From the NCBI RefSeq assembly GCF_003072645.1, contig NZ_CP028897.1, positions 1,253,658 to 1,317,657 on the forward strand: a DNA stretch of 64,000 nt, written 5' to 3'. Shown here in pieces: positions 8,735 through 17,604 of the stretch. Under the pieces are notes generated by a model. That model was given only the letters and a program-made list of their open reading frames with translations, had not been told where the DNA came from and made no database searches. Both the position numbers and the translations under genes were made by a program. Positions within the stretch are counted from its first letter, which is position 1. Each line of letters begins with the position of its first letter. This DNA comes from Dongshaea marina (GTDB lineage Bacteria > Pseudomonadota > Gammaproteobacteria > Enterobacterales > Aeromonadaceae).

Positions 8735-9822
8735 CTACGCCTCGTCCCGGGGCGGGATCAACACAAAGTTTCCGACATGCTTTTTCATCAGGAACTCTTT
8801 TTGCGCCTCAACAATCTCGCAAAGGGGAAAAGTTTTTGCGAGAAGAGGGATGATCTCTCCCTGCTCTATGTAGTTTACCAAATTCGGGAAAACCGCTTCA
8901 TCCCAGGCTGTGGTACCGATGAGGCGGAGATCTTTCAGGTAGAGATCTCGCATATCCAGATCTACAATCGGGCCCGAGATAGCGCCCGATGAAACCAGTC
9001 TTGCACCGCGTTTGAGTAGCTTGATACGAGTAGCAAATCCATTACCCGCGACATTATCGACGATCAGATCGACCGATTGCTCTCCAAGCTCTGCCAGCAG
9101 GTTTGCTTCTCTGCCCAGCAGGAGATCGGCTCCAAGTTTAGCCATCATCGGGTGCTTGTCCCGACTGGCAATGGCGATCACCCTGGCGCCCCTGCGTTTC
9201 GCCAGCTGCAGGGTGGCCGAGCCAACTCCTCCCGAGGCTCCGGTGACGAGGACGGTTTCCCCTGAGGTTAAGCCGGCACGCTCCAGCATGTTTTCGGCGG
9301 TACCGTACGCACAGGGGATGGTTGCAAGCTCGGCATCACTCCAATCACAAGTGATGGGAAACACTTCATTGGCCGGGATCTTCAGGTATTGGGCAAAAGC
9401 GCCATTAAAGTCAGAAGCCATCCAGACGTGCTCCCAGGAATCAAATCCATAGCTTCGAATGCAGGGGCGGATCAATACCCGCTTACCCAACAAAGTTTGA
9501 TCAACCCCCTGGGTGAGCTGAACCACCTCACCACAACAATCGGTTCCCTGGATGAGGGGAAACGGTGTTTTGTTATTCCAGCCACCATCCTGGGTTGTGG
9601 TGGTTTGACAAGCATCTTGTGAGCTCTGCTGGGTGGAGCTACTGACAGAGGAGGAGTACCAGCCCAAGCGAGTATTGATCTCGGTATTATTGATACCGGC
9701 AGCCAGAACCCTGACCAATACATCCCCGGGGTCAGCTCTGGGAGAGGGAGATCTGTATACAGGAGCTTATCGTAATCACCGTGACCTGTGGTCACCACGG
9801 CTTTCATCGTTGAGGAGGGCAT
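8735..9822 (-). CDS. Zinc-independent MDR-family alcohol dehydrogenase/quinone oxidoreductase, frameshifted
   Basis: Medium-chain dehydrogenase of the Qor-like group. The N-terminal end (MKAVVTTGHGDYDKLLY...PELTPG) lies in one frame and the rest (VRVLAAGINNTEIN onwards) in another. One extra base in the CCCC/GGGG tract at 9724-9731 joins them through TPGDVLVRVLAAG and gives about 362 residues. The nucleotide-binding motif VLVTGASGGVGSATLQLA is intact, and a Ser/Thr/Gln-rich insertion of about 25 residues follows INTRLGWYS. Start is ambiguous: ATG 9822 or ATG 9807. Probably NADPH-dependent reduction of quinones or enals; substrate unknown. The break is probably an assembly error. Confidence 0.8.
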
Positions 9823-9947
9823 GATCGGTTCTCTGTTAGGGCCTTGAGAGGCTTAGCTGTCTGGCAAACAAAGAAGGGTATCCCAGGGGGAGATTAAGTT
9901 CAAGTCTCAAGGTGAGGCCCGCCCGTCAGGGCGGGGGCTGTCATTGG

Positions 9948-10991
9948 TTACTGGCTATAGGTATGTTTCTTGTTGCGCAGATGGCGTAGCCAGCGTGAGC
10001 GAGCCAGGCGCTGCATATCCTTATGGGTATCGGTTTCATCGACGATCTCTTTGCCAAGAAGGGTTTCGATCAAATCTTCCATGGTGATGATGCCCTGTAC
10101 CTCTCCATATTCGTTGACCACGGCTGCGATCAGATCATTGGCGGCGAGCAGGCGTTTATAGGCATGCAGGACACTGACACTGTCTGGCAGCATTAGTAGC
10201 TCCCGCTGATAGTTTGCCAGAGGCTGCGCCACCTCTCCTTTGAGGGCCGCATACATCAGATCCTGTTTGCGGACATAGCCGATGATGTTATCGGGATCTC
10301 CTTCATACAGAGGGATCCGGGAGAAGGGGCGCTCCATGTGCACCAGATACTGCTCAACTGTTTGTGACTGCTCCAGACGGTGAACTACGGCGCGCGGGGT
10401 CATCACCCGGGTGGCGCGGATCGTTTCAAGGTGTAGCAAATTGCACAATACCTGTGACTCTTCGGCCTTAAGAACCCCCTGTTGTTGACCCAGCTCCGCC
10501 ATGGCGGCGATCTCGGCCCGGAAATTGGAGAGATCTTCCTCCTTGGCGATACGAGCGATGATGCGATCGCTCATCCATACGAAGGGGTAGAGAGCTTTGA
10601 TCATCAGTGGCAGTAACCAGGATGCGAAAGGAGCGAGCTTACGCCAGTAGGTGACTCCCAGGGTTTTGGGAATGATCTCGGATAGTACCAGCACCAGTAT
10701 GGTCATGATCGCCGAGGAGACCGCGAGATAGCTGTCGCCATAAAGGAAAGCGACCTGGGCGCCGACACCGGCGGCACCCGCAGTATGGGCTATGGTATTC
10801 AGGGTCAGAATCGCCGCCAGGGGCTGGTCGATACTGGCTTTAAGGCGCGCCAGCCTTCCTGCCACCTTGGGGTGGCTCTGCTGCTGGAGCTGAATGTAAC
10901 TTGGGGTGACGCTCAGCAGCACTGCCTCCAGAACTGAACAGATAAAGGAGAACAGGATTGCCAGTAACAGGTAGATCAATAGTAGTAGCAC
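9948..10991 (-). CDS. CNNM/CorC-type membrane protein with CBS domains
   Basis: A 347-residue inner-membrane protein. The first 150 residues form a CNNM (DUF21) transmembrane domain with four hydrophobic segments and the motif SEIIPKTLGVTYW. A pair of CBS domains follows (about 200-325), including VMTPRAVVHRL and VVNEYGEVQGIITMEDLIETLLGKEI. The C-terminal CorC/HlyC domain of longer relatives is absent; it ends with a basic tail. The family is linked to magnesium/cobalt homeostasis (CorB/CorC, YfjD, YtfL). Likely cation efflux or its control; specificity unknown. Confidence 0.85.
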   Translation of the reverse strand: MLLLLIYLLLAILFSFICSVLEAVLLSVTPSYIQLQQQSHPKVAGRLARLKASIDQPLAAILTLNTIAHTAGAAGVGAQVAFLYGDSYLAVSSAIMTILVLVLSEIIPKTLGVTYWRKLAPFASWLLPLMIKALYPFVWMSDRIIARIAKEEDLSNFRAEIAAMAELGQQQGVLKAEESQVLCNLLHLETIRATRVMTPRAVVHRLEQSQTVEQYLVHMERPFSRIPLYEGDPDNIIGYVRKQDLMYAALKGEVAQPLANYQRELLMLPDSVSVLHAYKRLLAANDLIAAVVNEYGEVQGIITMEDLIETLLGKEIVDETDTHKDMQRLARSRWLRHLRNKKHTYSQ

Positions 10992-11303
10992 GTTGGACCT
11001 TCATGTGATGTGTGTTGGCTAACGCTGAAAAAGCGTATATCGCATTTTTCGCATAGCAGAGCCGCGGTTGCAAGAGCTCTTTAAGTGCAATGAGAGCACT
11101 CCTTTGAGTGGGAGCAACTAATCACGAAAGAGCAACAGAGTTTGAGGAGGGTTTGCCCTGATTTGCGACACCGCCCTCTATTTCTCTCAAGCATCTGCCG
11201 CGGACTCTTGTCATAATGGTTCACCTGAGCTCTGGCAGGCCCTGACATAGGGCGGGTCAACAGGGCTAATAATTTGGATGAATCAGCCTTTTGGGAAAGA
11301 TGG
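10992..11303. other. Intergenic region between cnnm-like and dsrE-like genes
   Basis: 312 bases between divergent genes, so it must hold both promoters. I found no protein-coding frame with homology, no tRNA and no clear terminator. The stretch 11081-11170 contains partly repeated GTGCAATGAGAGCACTCC / GAGTGGGAGCA-like segments that may form a weak hairpin. Confidence 0.4.
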
Positions 11304-11660
11304 ATGCAAAAGATTTTAATTATTGCCAATGGAGCGTCATACGGAACAGAGTCTCTGTTTAATGCCTTGCGTCTCGGGATTGCGCTCAAAGAGCAGGAGG
11401 AGAGGGCGGTTGAACTTAGATTGTTTCTGATGTCTGATGCGGTGACCTCGGCCTTAAGCACGCAACGTCCGGCTGAGGGGTACAATATTCAGCAGATGTT
11501 GGAGATCCTCTGTGCCCAGGATGTTCCGATCCGCTTGTGTAAAACCTGCGCCGATGCCCGGGGGATTAGTGAGCTTCCTCTGATTGAGGGAATCTCGATT
11601 GGTACCCTGCCGGAGCTTTGTGCCTGGACCCTGGAGGTGGATAAGGTACTGACCTTTTAG
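11304..11660 (+). CDS. DsrE/DsrF-like family protein (YchN-like)
   Basis: A 118-residue small soluble protein of the DsrE/YchN fold. The family signature is visible as KILIIANGASYGTES at the start, LFLMSDAVTSAL in the middle, and a cysteine motif LCKTCADARG at about 78-88 in the position of the conserved DsrE/TusD cysteine. E. coli YchN is 117 residues and forms a hexamer. Sulfur relay is the known role for some members; for YchN types the role is unclear. I chose ATG 11304, preceded by GGGAAAGA. Monocistronic, flanked by noncoding DNA. Confidence 0.8.
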   Translation: MQKILIIANGASYGTESLFNALRLGIALKEQEERAVELRLFLMSDAVTSALSTQRPAEGYNIQQMLEILCAQDVPIRLCKTCADARGISELPLIEGISIGTLPELCAWTLEVDKVLTF

Positions 11661-11884
11661 AGGGCGTCATACCAGTCATGAAAGAAAAGTGATCGACCTG
11701 TTCTGACAATCTATGAGTCATGTGCGCCATGCAGCAACTCCGGGCCTCTTCCATGAGGCTCCTTTCCAGCTCAGCGATACCCATCCATGGGCATCCTCCC
11801 AGTTCGGCATCCTGCCTCTCGTTCTATTGCTAAGAAGCAATTCCACCCTGCTTCGCGCGCGTTGCTCTGGATCAACTTAACCTT

Positions 11885-12046
11885 GTATGCTCGATGCCAG
11901 CGGCTACCATCCTGGTAGCCCTTTCCTGTTCCCAGTCCATTGCTCTCGCTACGTTGCGAAGCAACTACGCCCATGCTGGCAACGGGCTTAATGACTCACA
12001 GGCTATCCAGGTTGGAGTAAGCAACATCCAAATCACTTTACGATGA
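11885..12046 (+). repeat. Dispersed repeat, copy 2 (diverged 3' end)
   Basis: 11885-11991 matches 53975-54078 closely: GTATGC, then GCCAGCGGCTACCATCCTGG, then CAGTCCATTGCTCTCGCTAC, then CCCATGCTGGCAACGGGC. Beyond 11991 the match fades but GTAAGCAACAT still aligns. The inner GGCTACCATCCTGGTAGCC forms a perfect short hairpin. It fills most of the gap between the DsrE-like gene and the paralogue pair. The remaining 11661-11884 is GC-rich, with no recognisable gene. Confidence 0.7.
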
Positions 12047-12055
12047 GAATAGGCG

Positions 12056-12853
12056 TTACTCAGGAGGCGTCTTGAGGTAGAGCTTCAGGCGCTTCTCAGG
12101 TTTTAGCTGTGCAAAGCTTTGCCGCCAGTGTTTGCGGATCAGCTGCTCCATTAAGCCGCTTTGCTTCGCTTTGAGCAGAGCCCTTTCCAGTAATCTTTGA
12201 TGCTGACTCGCCTGAGGGCTCAGATAAAATTGATAGCGACGGTTGTAGATCAGCAACAGGTGTTGCTCTATCTCAAGATCCGGATGCAAGCTGGCTTCGG
12301 TAAGGATCTCGTTGAAGCCGCGGGAGAAGTAGTTGATCCCCCGGTCGATGGAGAGCATCTTGTATAGGGCGCGCCACTCGCCATCTTTGACATAGTAGGG
12401 TAGGCGGTTATAGCGCCATACCTTGATGTCATACCAGTTGGCACCAAAGCCGCCAACCAGACCACTGACTCTGAGATCGGCCAGTGAGTTGATCTTGCTG
12501 TAACTTGGCTGTGCTCCCTTAGGGATCAGAAAGATACGTTGTCCCATCATGCCATCGGTCAATGAGACAGGAATGGGGGTCAGCCGCTTATCCCGCTCCC
12601 GGGTCTGGAACTGCCAGAACAATGAGAGTTGATTATTTTCCACCATCTTGATGATGCGCTTTTGTGACAGCTTCTGGTAGGGGATCTCTATGGTCAGTGC
12701 GACATCCAACTTGGCCAGTGCTTGTGTGAGCAGCTCGTGGTAATAGAGGTGGTGTTTTTCCGCAATGGCAGGGAGCTTGAAAGTCAGCTTTGCCGGGGCG
12801 CCCAGAGCAATCGATGAGCTGAGTAACAGGCTGATCGCGATAGAGTATTTCAT
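12056..12853 (-). CDS. Periplasmic solute-binding-like protein, tandem paralogue 2
   Basis: A 265-residue secreted protein with a signal peptide (ISLLLSSSIALGAPA). The fold resembles SBP_bac_3-type domains: TFKLPAI near the N-terminus, SLFWQFQTRERD, then QRIFLIPKG and GLVGGFGANWYDIKVWRYNRLPYY. It aligns end to end with the upstream gene at 12878-13675, with well over half of positions identical and the same ending KTPPE. There is no transport operon nearby. A stand-alone periplasmic sensor or scavenger is likely; ligand unknown. Confidence 0.75.
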   Translation of the reverse strand: MKYSIAISLLLSSSIALGAPAKLTFKLPAIAEKHHLYYHELLTQALAKLDVALTIEIPYQKLSQKRIIKMVENNQLSLFWQFQTRERDKRLTPIPVSLTDGMMGQRIFLIPKGAQPSYSKINSLADLRVSGLVGGFGANWYDIKVWRYNRLPYYVKDGEWRALYKMLSIDRGINYFSRGFNEILTEASLHPDLEIEQHLLLIYNRRYQFYLSPQASQHQRLLERALLKAKQSGLMEQLIRKHWRQSFAQLKPEKRLKLYLKTPPE

Positions 12854-12877
12854 GGTGACTCCTGGACTCCTCTGAAC

Positions 12878-13675
12878 TTAGGATTCGGGAGGGGTTTTAA
12901 GCTGGAGATTCAAACGTTTGTCGGGCTCTAACAGTTTAAAACTCTGCTGCCAGTATTTTTCGATGAGTTGTCGCATCAGCCCTGAGTCTTTTGCCTTTTG
13001 CAGGGCTCGCTCCAGTAACGCCTGATGGGAGCTGGCCTGTTTACTCAGGTAGAACTGAAAATCACGATCATAAACCAGCACCAGACGTTGCTCGATTTCA
13101 AGATTAGGGTGCTGCTGAGCCTCGGCAACTATCTCACTCAATCCCCTGGAGAAGTAATTGACGCCACCGGTTGCGGAGAGCATCTGATATAGGGCACGCC
13201 ATTCGCCATCCTTAACATGATAGGGCAGACGGTTATAGCGCCATACCCTGATGTCATACCAGTTGGCACCAAAGCCGCCGATGAGGCCGCTATCTCTGAG
13301 GTCATCCAGGGTATGGATCCTGTTATAGGCAGGTTGCTGACCCCTGGGGATGAGGAGGATCCGCTGACCTATGAGGCTATCGGTTAAGCCTGTCCTGACC
13401 GGGGTAAAGCTTGCATCGCGCTCTGCGGTTTGGATCAGCCAGGCCAGGGATAAGCTGCCCAGCTCCAGCATCTGGACGATCCTCTTTTGCGGCAGGTGCT
13501 GGTAGGGTTGTTGAATGATCAGCCGGACGCCTTCAAGTTCCAGAGATTTCTCCAGTAACTCGTAATAGTAGCGGTGCTCCTGGCTTTTCATTGCGGGAAG
13601 CGTCAGGGTTAATGGCTGAGGCGCAGCCCAAAGCATGGGGATATAAAAAAGAAGAGGGGCAATCCTTAGCCACAT
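12878..13675 (-). CDS. Periplasmic solute-binding-like protein, tandem paralogue 1
   Basis: A 265-residue protein, first of a two-gene tandem; 24 bases separate it from its paralogue, so co-transcription is likely. The signal peptide is APLLFYIPMLWA. Shared blocks with the paralogue are QKRIV/IQM, QRILLIPRG, GGFGANWYDI, WRYNRLPY, VKDGEWRALY and NYFSRG. The conserved aromatic-rich centre (WYDI, VWRYNRLPYHV) probably lines the ligand site. The tandem arose by duplication; divergence is spread evenly, so both copies appear under selection. Confidence 0.75.
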   Translation of the reverse strand: MWLRIAPLLFYIPMLWAAPQPLTLTLPAMKSQEHRYYYELLEKSLELEGVRLIIQQPYQHLPQKRIVQMLELGSLSLAWLIQTAERDASFTPVRTGLTDSLIGQRILLIPRGQQPAYNRIHTLDDLRDSGLIGGFGANWYDIRVWRYNRLPYHVKDGEWRALYQMLSATGGVNYFSRGLSEIVAEAQQHPNLEIEQRLVLVYDRDFQFYLSKQASSHQALLERALQKAKDSGLMRQLIEKYWQQSFKLLEPDKRLNLQLKTPPES

Positions 13676-13801
13676 GATCCTGAACTCCGGCTGAGAGCTT
13701 ATGTTTAGTATAGCCCTGGAACAAATCGGCTTGTGGTTCTGTCTAGTTCAATAGGGGAAGAGGTGATAAAATCCGCCACCGGTTAGTCGATGAGAGGTTC
13801 C

Positions 13802-14236
13802 ATGTCTCAAATTAAGCGAAGCGCGCTGGTGCTGTACAGTGCTGAGCAGATGTATCAGCTGGTCAATGATGTCCAGTCTTACCCGGAGTTTCTGCCTGGC
13901 TGTGTGGGGGCCGAGGTTCACGAGTGTACCGAGCATAGTATGACGGCATCGGTTTCGGTTGCGAAGGCGGGGATCCATAAGACCTTTACCACCACCAATG
14001 CGATGGAGAAGAACCAGCGGATCGGCATGGAGCTGCTGGATGGCCCCTTTCGTAAGCTGTGTGGAGGCTGGACCTTTACCCCTTTGGATGATGCGGCCTG
14101 CAAGGTTGAACTATCCCTGGACTTTGAATTTTCCAGCAAGCTGGTGGAGTTAGCCTTTGGCCGAGTCTTTAAGGAGCTGGTGAGCTCTATGGTTAAATCT
14201 TTTACCGAGCGGGCCCGCCAGGTCTATGGAGCCTAA
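13802..14236 (+). CDS. ratA: RatA / COQ10-START family protein
   Basis: A 144-residue START-like (polyketide cyclase) protein. MSQIKRSALVLYSAEQMYQL, DVQSYPEFLPGC and GPFRKLCGGWTF are characteristic of the PasT/RatA group. E. coli RatA was reported to block 70S assembly when overproduced; the homologous COQ10 family binds ubiquinone and supports respiration. ATG 13802 is preceded by GAGAGG. It overlaps ratB/rnfH by 11 bases and faces bamE, the order found in E. coli, where this locus sits near smpB. The physiological role is debated, so toxin should not be taken as settled. Confidence 0.88.
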   Translation: MSQIKRSALVLYSAEQMYQLVNDVQSYPEFLPGCVGAEVHECTEHSMTASVSVAKAGIHKTFTTTNAMEKNQRIGMELLDGPFRKLCGGWTFTPLDDAACKVELSLDFEFSSKLVELAFGRVFKELVSSMVKSFTERARQVYGA

Positions 14237-14576
14237 TGTGATCCGAGTTGAAGTGATGTATGCCCTGCCACAAGCGCAGCATAGGGAAGTATTGAGTTTG
14301 GCCGAAGGGGCAACCCTTGAGCAGGCGATTATCGCCAGTGGCTTTCTGGAACGTTTTTCTGAGCTTGAATTGGGTACGATACAGGCCGGAATTTGGGGCC
14401 GGAAGTCTGAACTGTCTCACCCATTGCAGCAGGACGATCGCGTCGAGATCTATCGCCCCCTGCTCGCTAATCCCAAGGAGCTGAGAAAGCTTCGTGCCAG
14501 CCGGGCCAAGGAGCAGGGGCGGATTGACCCCGTCACCGGTGGGCGTCTCAACCCCCTGCGTAAATCATCAAATTAG
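14226..14576 (+). CDS. ratB: RnfH/RatB family ubiquitin-fold protein
   Basis: A 116-residue UPF0125 protein. Typical blocks are IRVEVMYALPQAQ at the N-terminus, GIWGRKSELSHPLQQDDRVEIYRPL and the basic tail KELRKLRASRAKE. The fold is beta-grasp. It overlaps the end of ratA, so translation is probably coupled. The family was named RnfH from its place in some rnf operons and RatB in E. coli; its molecular function is not established. No toxin or antitoxin activity can be claimed from sequence. Confidence 0.88.
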   Translation: MEPNVIRVEVMYALPQAQHREVLSLAEGATLEQAIIASGFLERFSELELGTIQAGIWGRKSELSHPLQQDDRVEIYRPLLANPKELRKLRASRAKEQGRIDPVTGGRLNPLRKSSN

Positions 14577-14657
14577 TGTTTCTGCCCCGGGCGGGAGCAC
14601 AGACTTGGAGCCCGGATTATAGAAGGGCCTGGGAGGGGCTATCCCTCCCGCGGATCA

Positions 14658-15005
14658 TCACTGCTGTTTTTGTGAGAACAGTGGACTGACAGGATAGTCT
14701 CCGGTCACCTTTTCCAGTTTGCCCTGCTTGTCGAAGTAGGCGCTCAGCTTTTTATTCAAAATCGAGCCATCTGAGCCGGATTTGCGATAGTGGATGTAAT
14801 CCCAGCGGTTGGCATCAAAGGCGTTCTTGGTCATCGGAGTTCCCAGCACGAACTCCACCTGAGCTTTGGTCATCCCAAGGCGCAGCTTCTGTACCTGCTT
14901 AGCTTCGATGTAATTTCCCTGGGGAATATCGATCCGATGGACCAGGGAGCAGCCGCCCAGCAAGGTGGCGGTGACAAGAGCAATAATCAAAGATCGAATT
15001 TGCAT
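14658..15005 (-). CDS. bamE: Outer membrane protein assembly factor BamE
   Basis: A 115-residue lipoprotein of the SmpA/OmlA family, a subunit of the BAM complex that inserts beta-barrel proteins into the outer membrane. The signal ends in lipobox LLGGC. The core has IPQGNYIEAKQVQKLRLGMT and VEFVLGTPMTKNAFDANRWDYIHY, matching BamE contacts with BamD and phosphatidylglycerol. Length equals E. coli BamE (113) closely. It converges with ratAB; a GGGAGG/CCCTCCC hairpin between them (about 14630-14649) lacks a T run. Confidence 0.95.
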   Translation of the reverse strand: MQIRSLIIALVTATLLGGCSLVHRIDIPQGNYIEAKQVQKLRLGMTKAQVEFVLGTPMTKNAFDANRWDYIHYRKSGSDGSILNKKLSAYFDKQGKLEKVTGDYPVSPLFSQKQQ

Positions 15006-15333
15006 AGTGTGGCAGTTATCTCAAGATTAACGGGCTAGGCGAAATCATAGCGACTCGCAGCAAGGATGTAAAAGCCCTTCGTGACCAAGTGTCATGCACG
15101 GGGTGACAAAGCGGTTAATCTCTTCCCTGAGGCGACTGCTATTCTTAGCAAAATTGCAGACTTTATCATCGGGCGATCTCCCGGGTGTGAAAAGTGTGAT
15201 AGGGATCCTTTCATTGATTTGCCAATTCCAGGATAGTTGCCGTTTGGCCAAAAAGACCTGAAAAACACACTGTACCCGGGCTTTGGCATATAACAATAAT
15301 GGTTTAATGGTGCAAATTTATAGGAGTTGCGAA
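15006..15333. other. udp upstream region
   Basis: 328 bases between divergent bamE and udp; it contains promoters for both. No coding frame is convincing. TGTCATGCACGGGGTGACA (about 15089-15107) is an imperfect inverted repeat that could bind a regulator. In E. coli udp is controlled by CRP and CytR, but I found no clear TGTGA-N6-TCACA match here. Confidence 0.4.
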
Positions 15334-16092
15334 ATGGCGAAAATGTTCCACTTAGGTATTGATAAAGCGGATATTGGTGGTGCTACTCTGGCGATCGTTC
15401 CCGGTGATCCTAAGCGGGTTGAGCGGATTGCTAACATGCTGGATAACCCCAAGTTGTTGGCGAGTCAGCGTGAATTCACCGTTTATTCTGCCGAGATCGA
15501 TGGCAAACCGATCGTCGTTTGTTCAACCGGTATCGGTGGGCCTTCGACTTCAATTGCGGTTGAGGAGCTGGCGCAGCTTGGCGTTGACACCTTCCTGCGT
15601 ATTGGAACCACAGGGGCGATTCAACAGCATATCAATGTTGGTGATGTGATCGTCACCAATGCATCGGTACGCCTGGATGGAGCCAGCCTGCACTTTGCGC
15701 CTATGGAGTTTCCTGCGGTGGCTGATTATGCCTGTACCGAGGCTCTGGTCGCTGCATCACGTGAACTGGGTCTGAATACCCATATCGGGGTGACTGCATC
15801 ATCCGATACCTTCTACCCGGGGCAGGAGCGTTATGATACTCACTCTGGTCGAGTGGTTCGCCGCTTCCAGGGCTCCTGTGAAGAGTGGCAGGCGATGGGA
15901 GTGCTGAACTATGAGATGGAGTCCGCGACCCTGCTGACCATGTGCACCAGCCAGAAGCTTCGTTCCGGATGTGTTGCCGGGGTTATCGTGAACCGCACTC
16001 AGCAAGAAATCCCTAACGAAGAGACCATGTCCAAGACTGAAAACAGCGCGGTCAAGGTAGTTATTGAAGCAGCACGTCGTCTGCTGAAATAA
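15334..16092 (+). CDS. udp: Uridine phosphorylase
   Basis: A 252-residue enzyme that cleaves uridine with phosphate to uracil and ribose-1-phosphate, for pyrimidine salvage. It matches E. coli Udp throughout: [60 protein letters not shown], and the purine/pyrimidine-site MNYEMES-like [18 protein letters not shown] 15334 follows TAGGAG at good spacing; an upstream in-frame extension to 15283 has no such site. A strong terminator follows. Together with upp (50854) it feeds uracil to UMP. Confidence 0.96.
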   Translation: MAKMFHLGIDKADIGGATLAIVPGDPKRVERIANMLDNPKLLASQREFTVYSAEIDGKPIVVCSTGIGGPSTSIAVEELAQLGVDTFLRIGTTGAIQQHINVGDVIVTNASVRLDGASLHFAPMEFPAVADYACTEALVAASRELGLNTHIGVTASSDTFYPGQERYDTHSGRVVRRFQGSCEEWQAMGVLNYEMESATLLTMCTSQKLRSGCVAGVIVNRTQQEIPNEETMSKTENSAVKVVIEAARRLLK

Positions 16093-16096
16093 ACAC

Positions 16097-16124
16097 AGTG
16101 GGGAGCATAAGCTCCCCACTCTTT
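16097..16124 (+). terminator. Terminator between udp and alx
   Basis: Perfect 10-bp stem AGTGGGGAGC / GCTCCCCACT with ATAA loop and CTTT tail; lies between convergent genes and may serve both. Confidence 0.85.
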
Positions 16125-16128
16125 CAGG

Positions 16129-17103
16129 TTATTGCTGTTCGAGCTTTCCTTGCCCAGGGCGGGGCTCCATGGAACGGGTTTTCCAGAAGGATGCTCCGAT
16201 AGCCAGAGTCAGGGTGACGATAATCACTGCCAACGACACCAGGGTTGGAATTGCCCAGGGAGTCTCCATCAGCAGCATCTTGACACCGATAAAGCTCAGA
16301 ATAAAAGCCAGCGCCGGCTTGAGGTAGCAGAAACGCTCCAGCATCCCCTCCAGCACGAAATAGAGTGCTCTTAATCCCAGCAGCGCAAACACATTCGCAC
16401 TGAATACCAGAAACGGCTCACGGGTCACCGCGAAAATCGCCGGAATCGAGTCCAGGGCAAAGATCACATCGGTAAAGGCGATGACCGGCAAGATAGCCAA
16501 CAGTGGTGTAGCTAAACGCCTGCCATTGACTCGGGTAGTTAGCCTGGAGCCATCATACTCAGAGGTGGTCGGAACCACTTTCTGGACCCAGCGCATGATC
16601 CGTGAATCCTGTGGGCTTTCATCTCCGTGCTCTTTCTCTGTCGCCAGCTTATAGCCGGTATAGAGCAGGAACAGGGCAAACAGGTAGATCAGCCAGTGGA
16701 ACTGATTGATCAGCTGAACGCCGACCGCAATCATGATCCCCCGCAGCACCAGGGCGCCTATGACTCCCCACAGTAGTACCTTAGGGCGAAGGGATTCAGG
16801 CATCCGAAACTGAGCAAAGATCACCGCAAATACAAACAGGTTATCGACACTTAGCGACTTTTCAAGCAGGTATCCCGTGATGTAGGCGGTCGCGGCCTGG
16901 GAGCCGTTGAGTTCACTGGTTGGTGCCAGTTGTGGCCAGAATAGGTAGACCACCAGGCCAAAGGCCAGCGCGAGAACAAACCAGCCCAGGCTCCAGTAGG
17001 CAGCCTTTTTGACCGGCATAGGGCCATCTTTGCTCTGCAGTAGATCGACCAGCAGCATCAGGGCGATAAGCCCAAGAAATATTAACCAGGTAGTGGTTGT
17101 CAT
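16129..17103 (-). CDS. alx: TerC/Alx family membrane protein (probable manganese exporter)
   Basis: A 324-residue inner-membrane protein with about nine hydrophobic segments, equal in size to E. coli Alx (321). Conserved acidic motifs lie in membrane segments: EKSLSVDNLFVF and AFTDVIFALDSIPAIFAV. TerC-family proteins such as Alx and MeeF export Mn2+, in part at the Sec translocon. ATG 17103 is chosen; an upstream extension to 17169 would run into the leader. The leader carries a yybP-ykoY riboswitch, in keeping with manganese (and, in E. coli, pH) control. Convergent with udp. Confidence 0.9.
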   Translation of the reverse strand: MTTTTWLIFLGLIALMLLVDLLQSKDGPMPVKKAAYWSLGWFVLALAFGLVVYLFWPQLAPTSELNGSQAATAYITGYLLEKSLSVDNLFVFAVIFAQFRMPESLRPKVLLWGVIGALVLRGIMIAVGVQLINQFHWLIYLFALFLLYTGYKLATEKEHGDESPQDSRIMRWVQKVVPTTSEYDGSRLTTRVNGRRLATPLLAILPVIAFTDVIFALDSIPAIFAVTREPFLVFSANVFALLGLRALYFVLEGMLERFCYLKPALAFILSFIGVKMLLMETPWAIPTLVSLAVIIVTLTLAIGASFWKTRSMEPRPGQGKLEQQ

Positions 17104-17189
17104 TGGATTCTTCTTCCTAAAAATTAAGGCAGAAGCGTAGGACAGTACAACGGATCCTCTGCCAAACATGCCACACGAAGTGACAGCTA

Positions 17190-17305
17190 AGCATTGGTCT
17201 CGTCAAGTACCCAAAAGCCGGAGTGGCGAAGGTGGGACCCATGGTGCCGGAAGCGAAGCTTCGAAGTGACGACAGCCATGCCAGAGGTGACTACTCCCCA
17301 AAACA
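17190..17305 (-). promoter_or_regulatory. yybP-ykoY manganese riboswitch in alx leader
   Basis: Read on the minus strand, the leader holds the hallmarks of this class in order: GGGGAGTAG (17291-17300 region), CTGTCGTCACTTCG (about 17263-17277) and GACGAGACC (about 17196-17204), with paired regions between. The aptamer lies about 90 bases before the alx start, the expected place. The class senses Mn2+ and activates Mn exporters. Boundaries are approximate. Confidence 0.75.
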
Positions 17306-17531
17306 GCTCCAGTTTAACGCGATTTCGTGCAGATTCAACCCAAAATTTGTCAACGTTTGCTGATTGGTGGTCGGGACAGTGGGAGTTTATCGGGTGGGAT
17401 GTGACCTGAATTGACGCTTCAGGTGATCAAAGATCCGGATTTTTTAAGTTGTCTTCGTCTGGCGCTGAGCCTTTCTGTGCGTGGGTATTCGCTGTTTTAC
17501 ATTGTGAAACCTGTTCATCTTGTCAGGTAGG

Positions 17532-17580
17532 AAAGCCTGTTAAGCACTCTAAGCTGAATCGAGCCTGAACAGGCTTTTTT
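17532..17580 (+). terminator. Terminator-like hairpin in leader of cellulase gene
   Basis: Arms AAAGCCTGTT (17532-17541) and AACAGGCTTT (17568-17577) followed by T's; loop of 26 bases. It lies only 25 bases before the GH5 start codon on the same strand, so it either ends a short upstream transcript or acts as an attenuator. 17306-17531 shows a second inverted repeat, ACCTGAATTGACGCTTCAGGT, and no gene. Confidence 0.55.
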
Positions 17581-17604
17581 CTCAAGGAGCGCGTGAGGTG
17601 CACT

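Noticed and set aside
13802-14576. RatA/RatB as a toxin-antitoxin system
   Set aside because: RatA is a COQ10/START protein and RatB a ubiquitin-fold protein conserved as housekeeping genes; antitoxin function is not supported.
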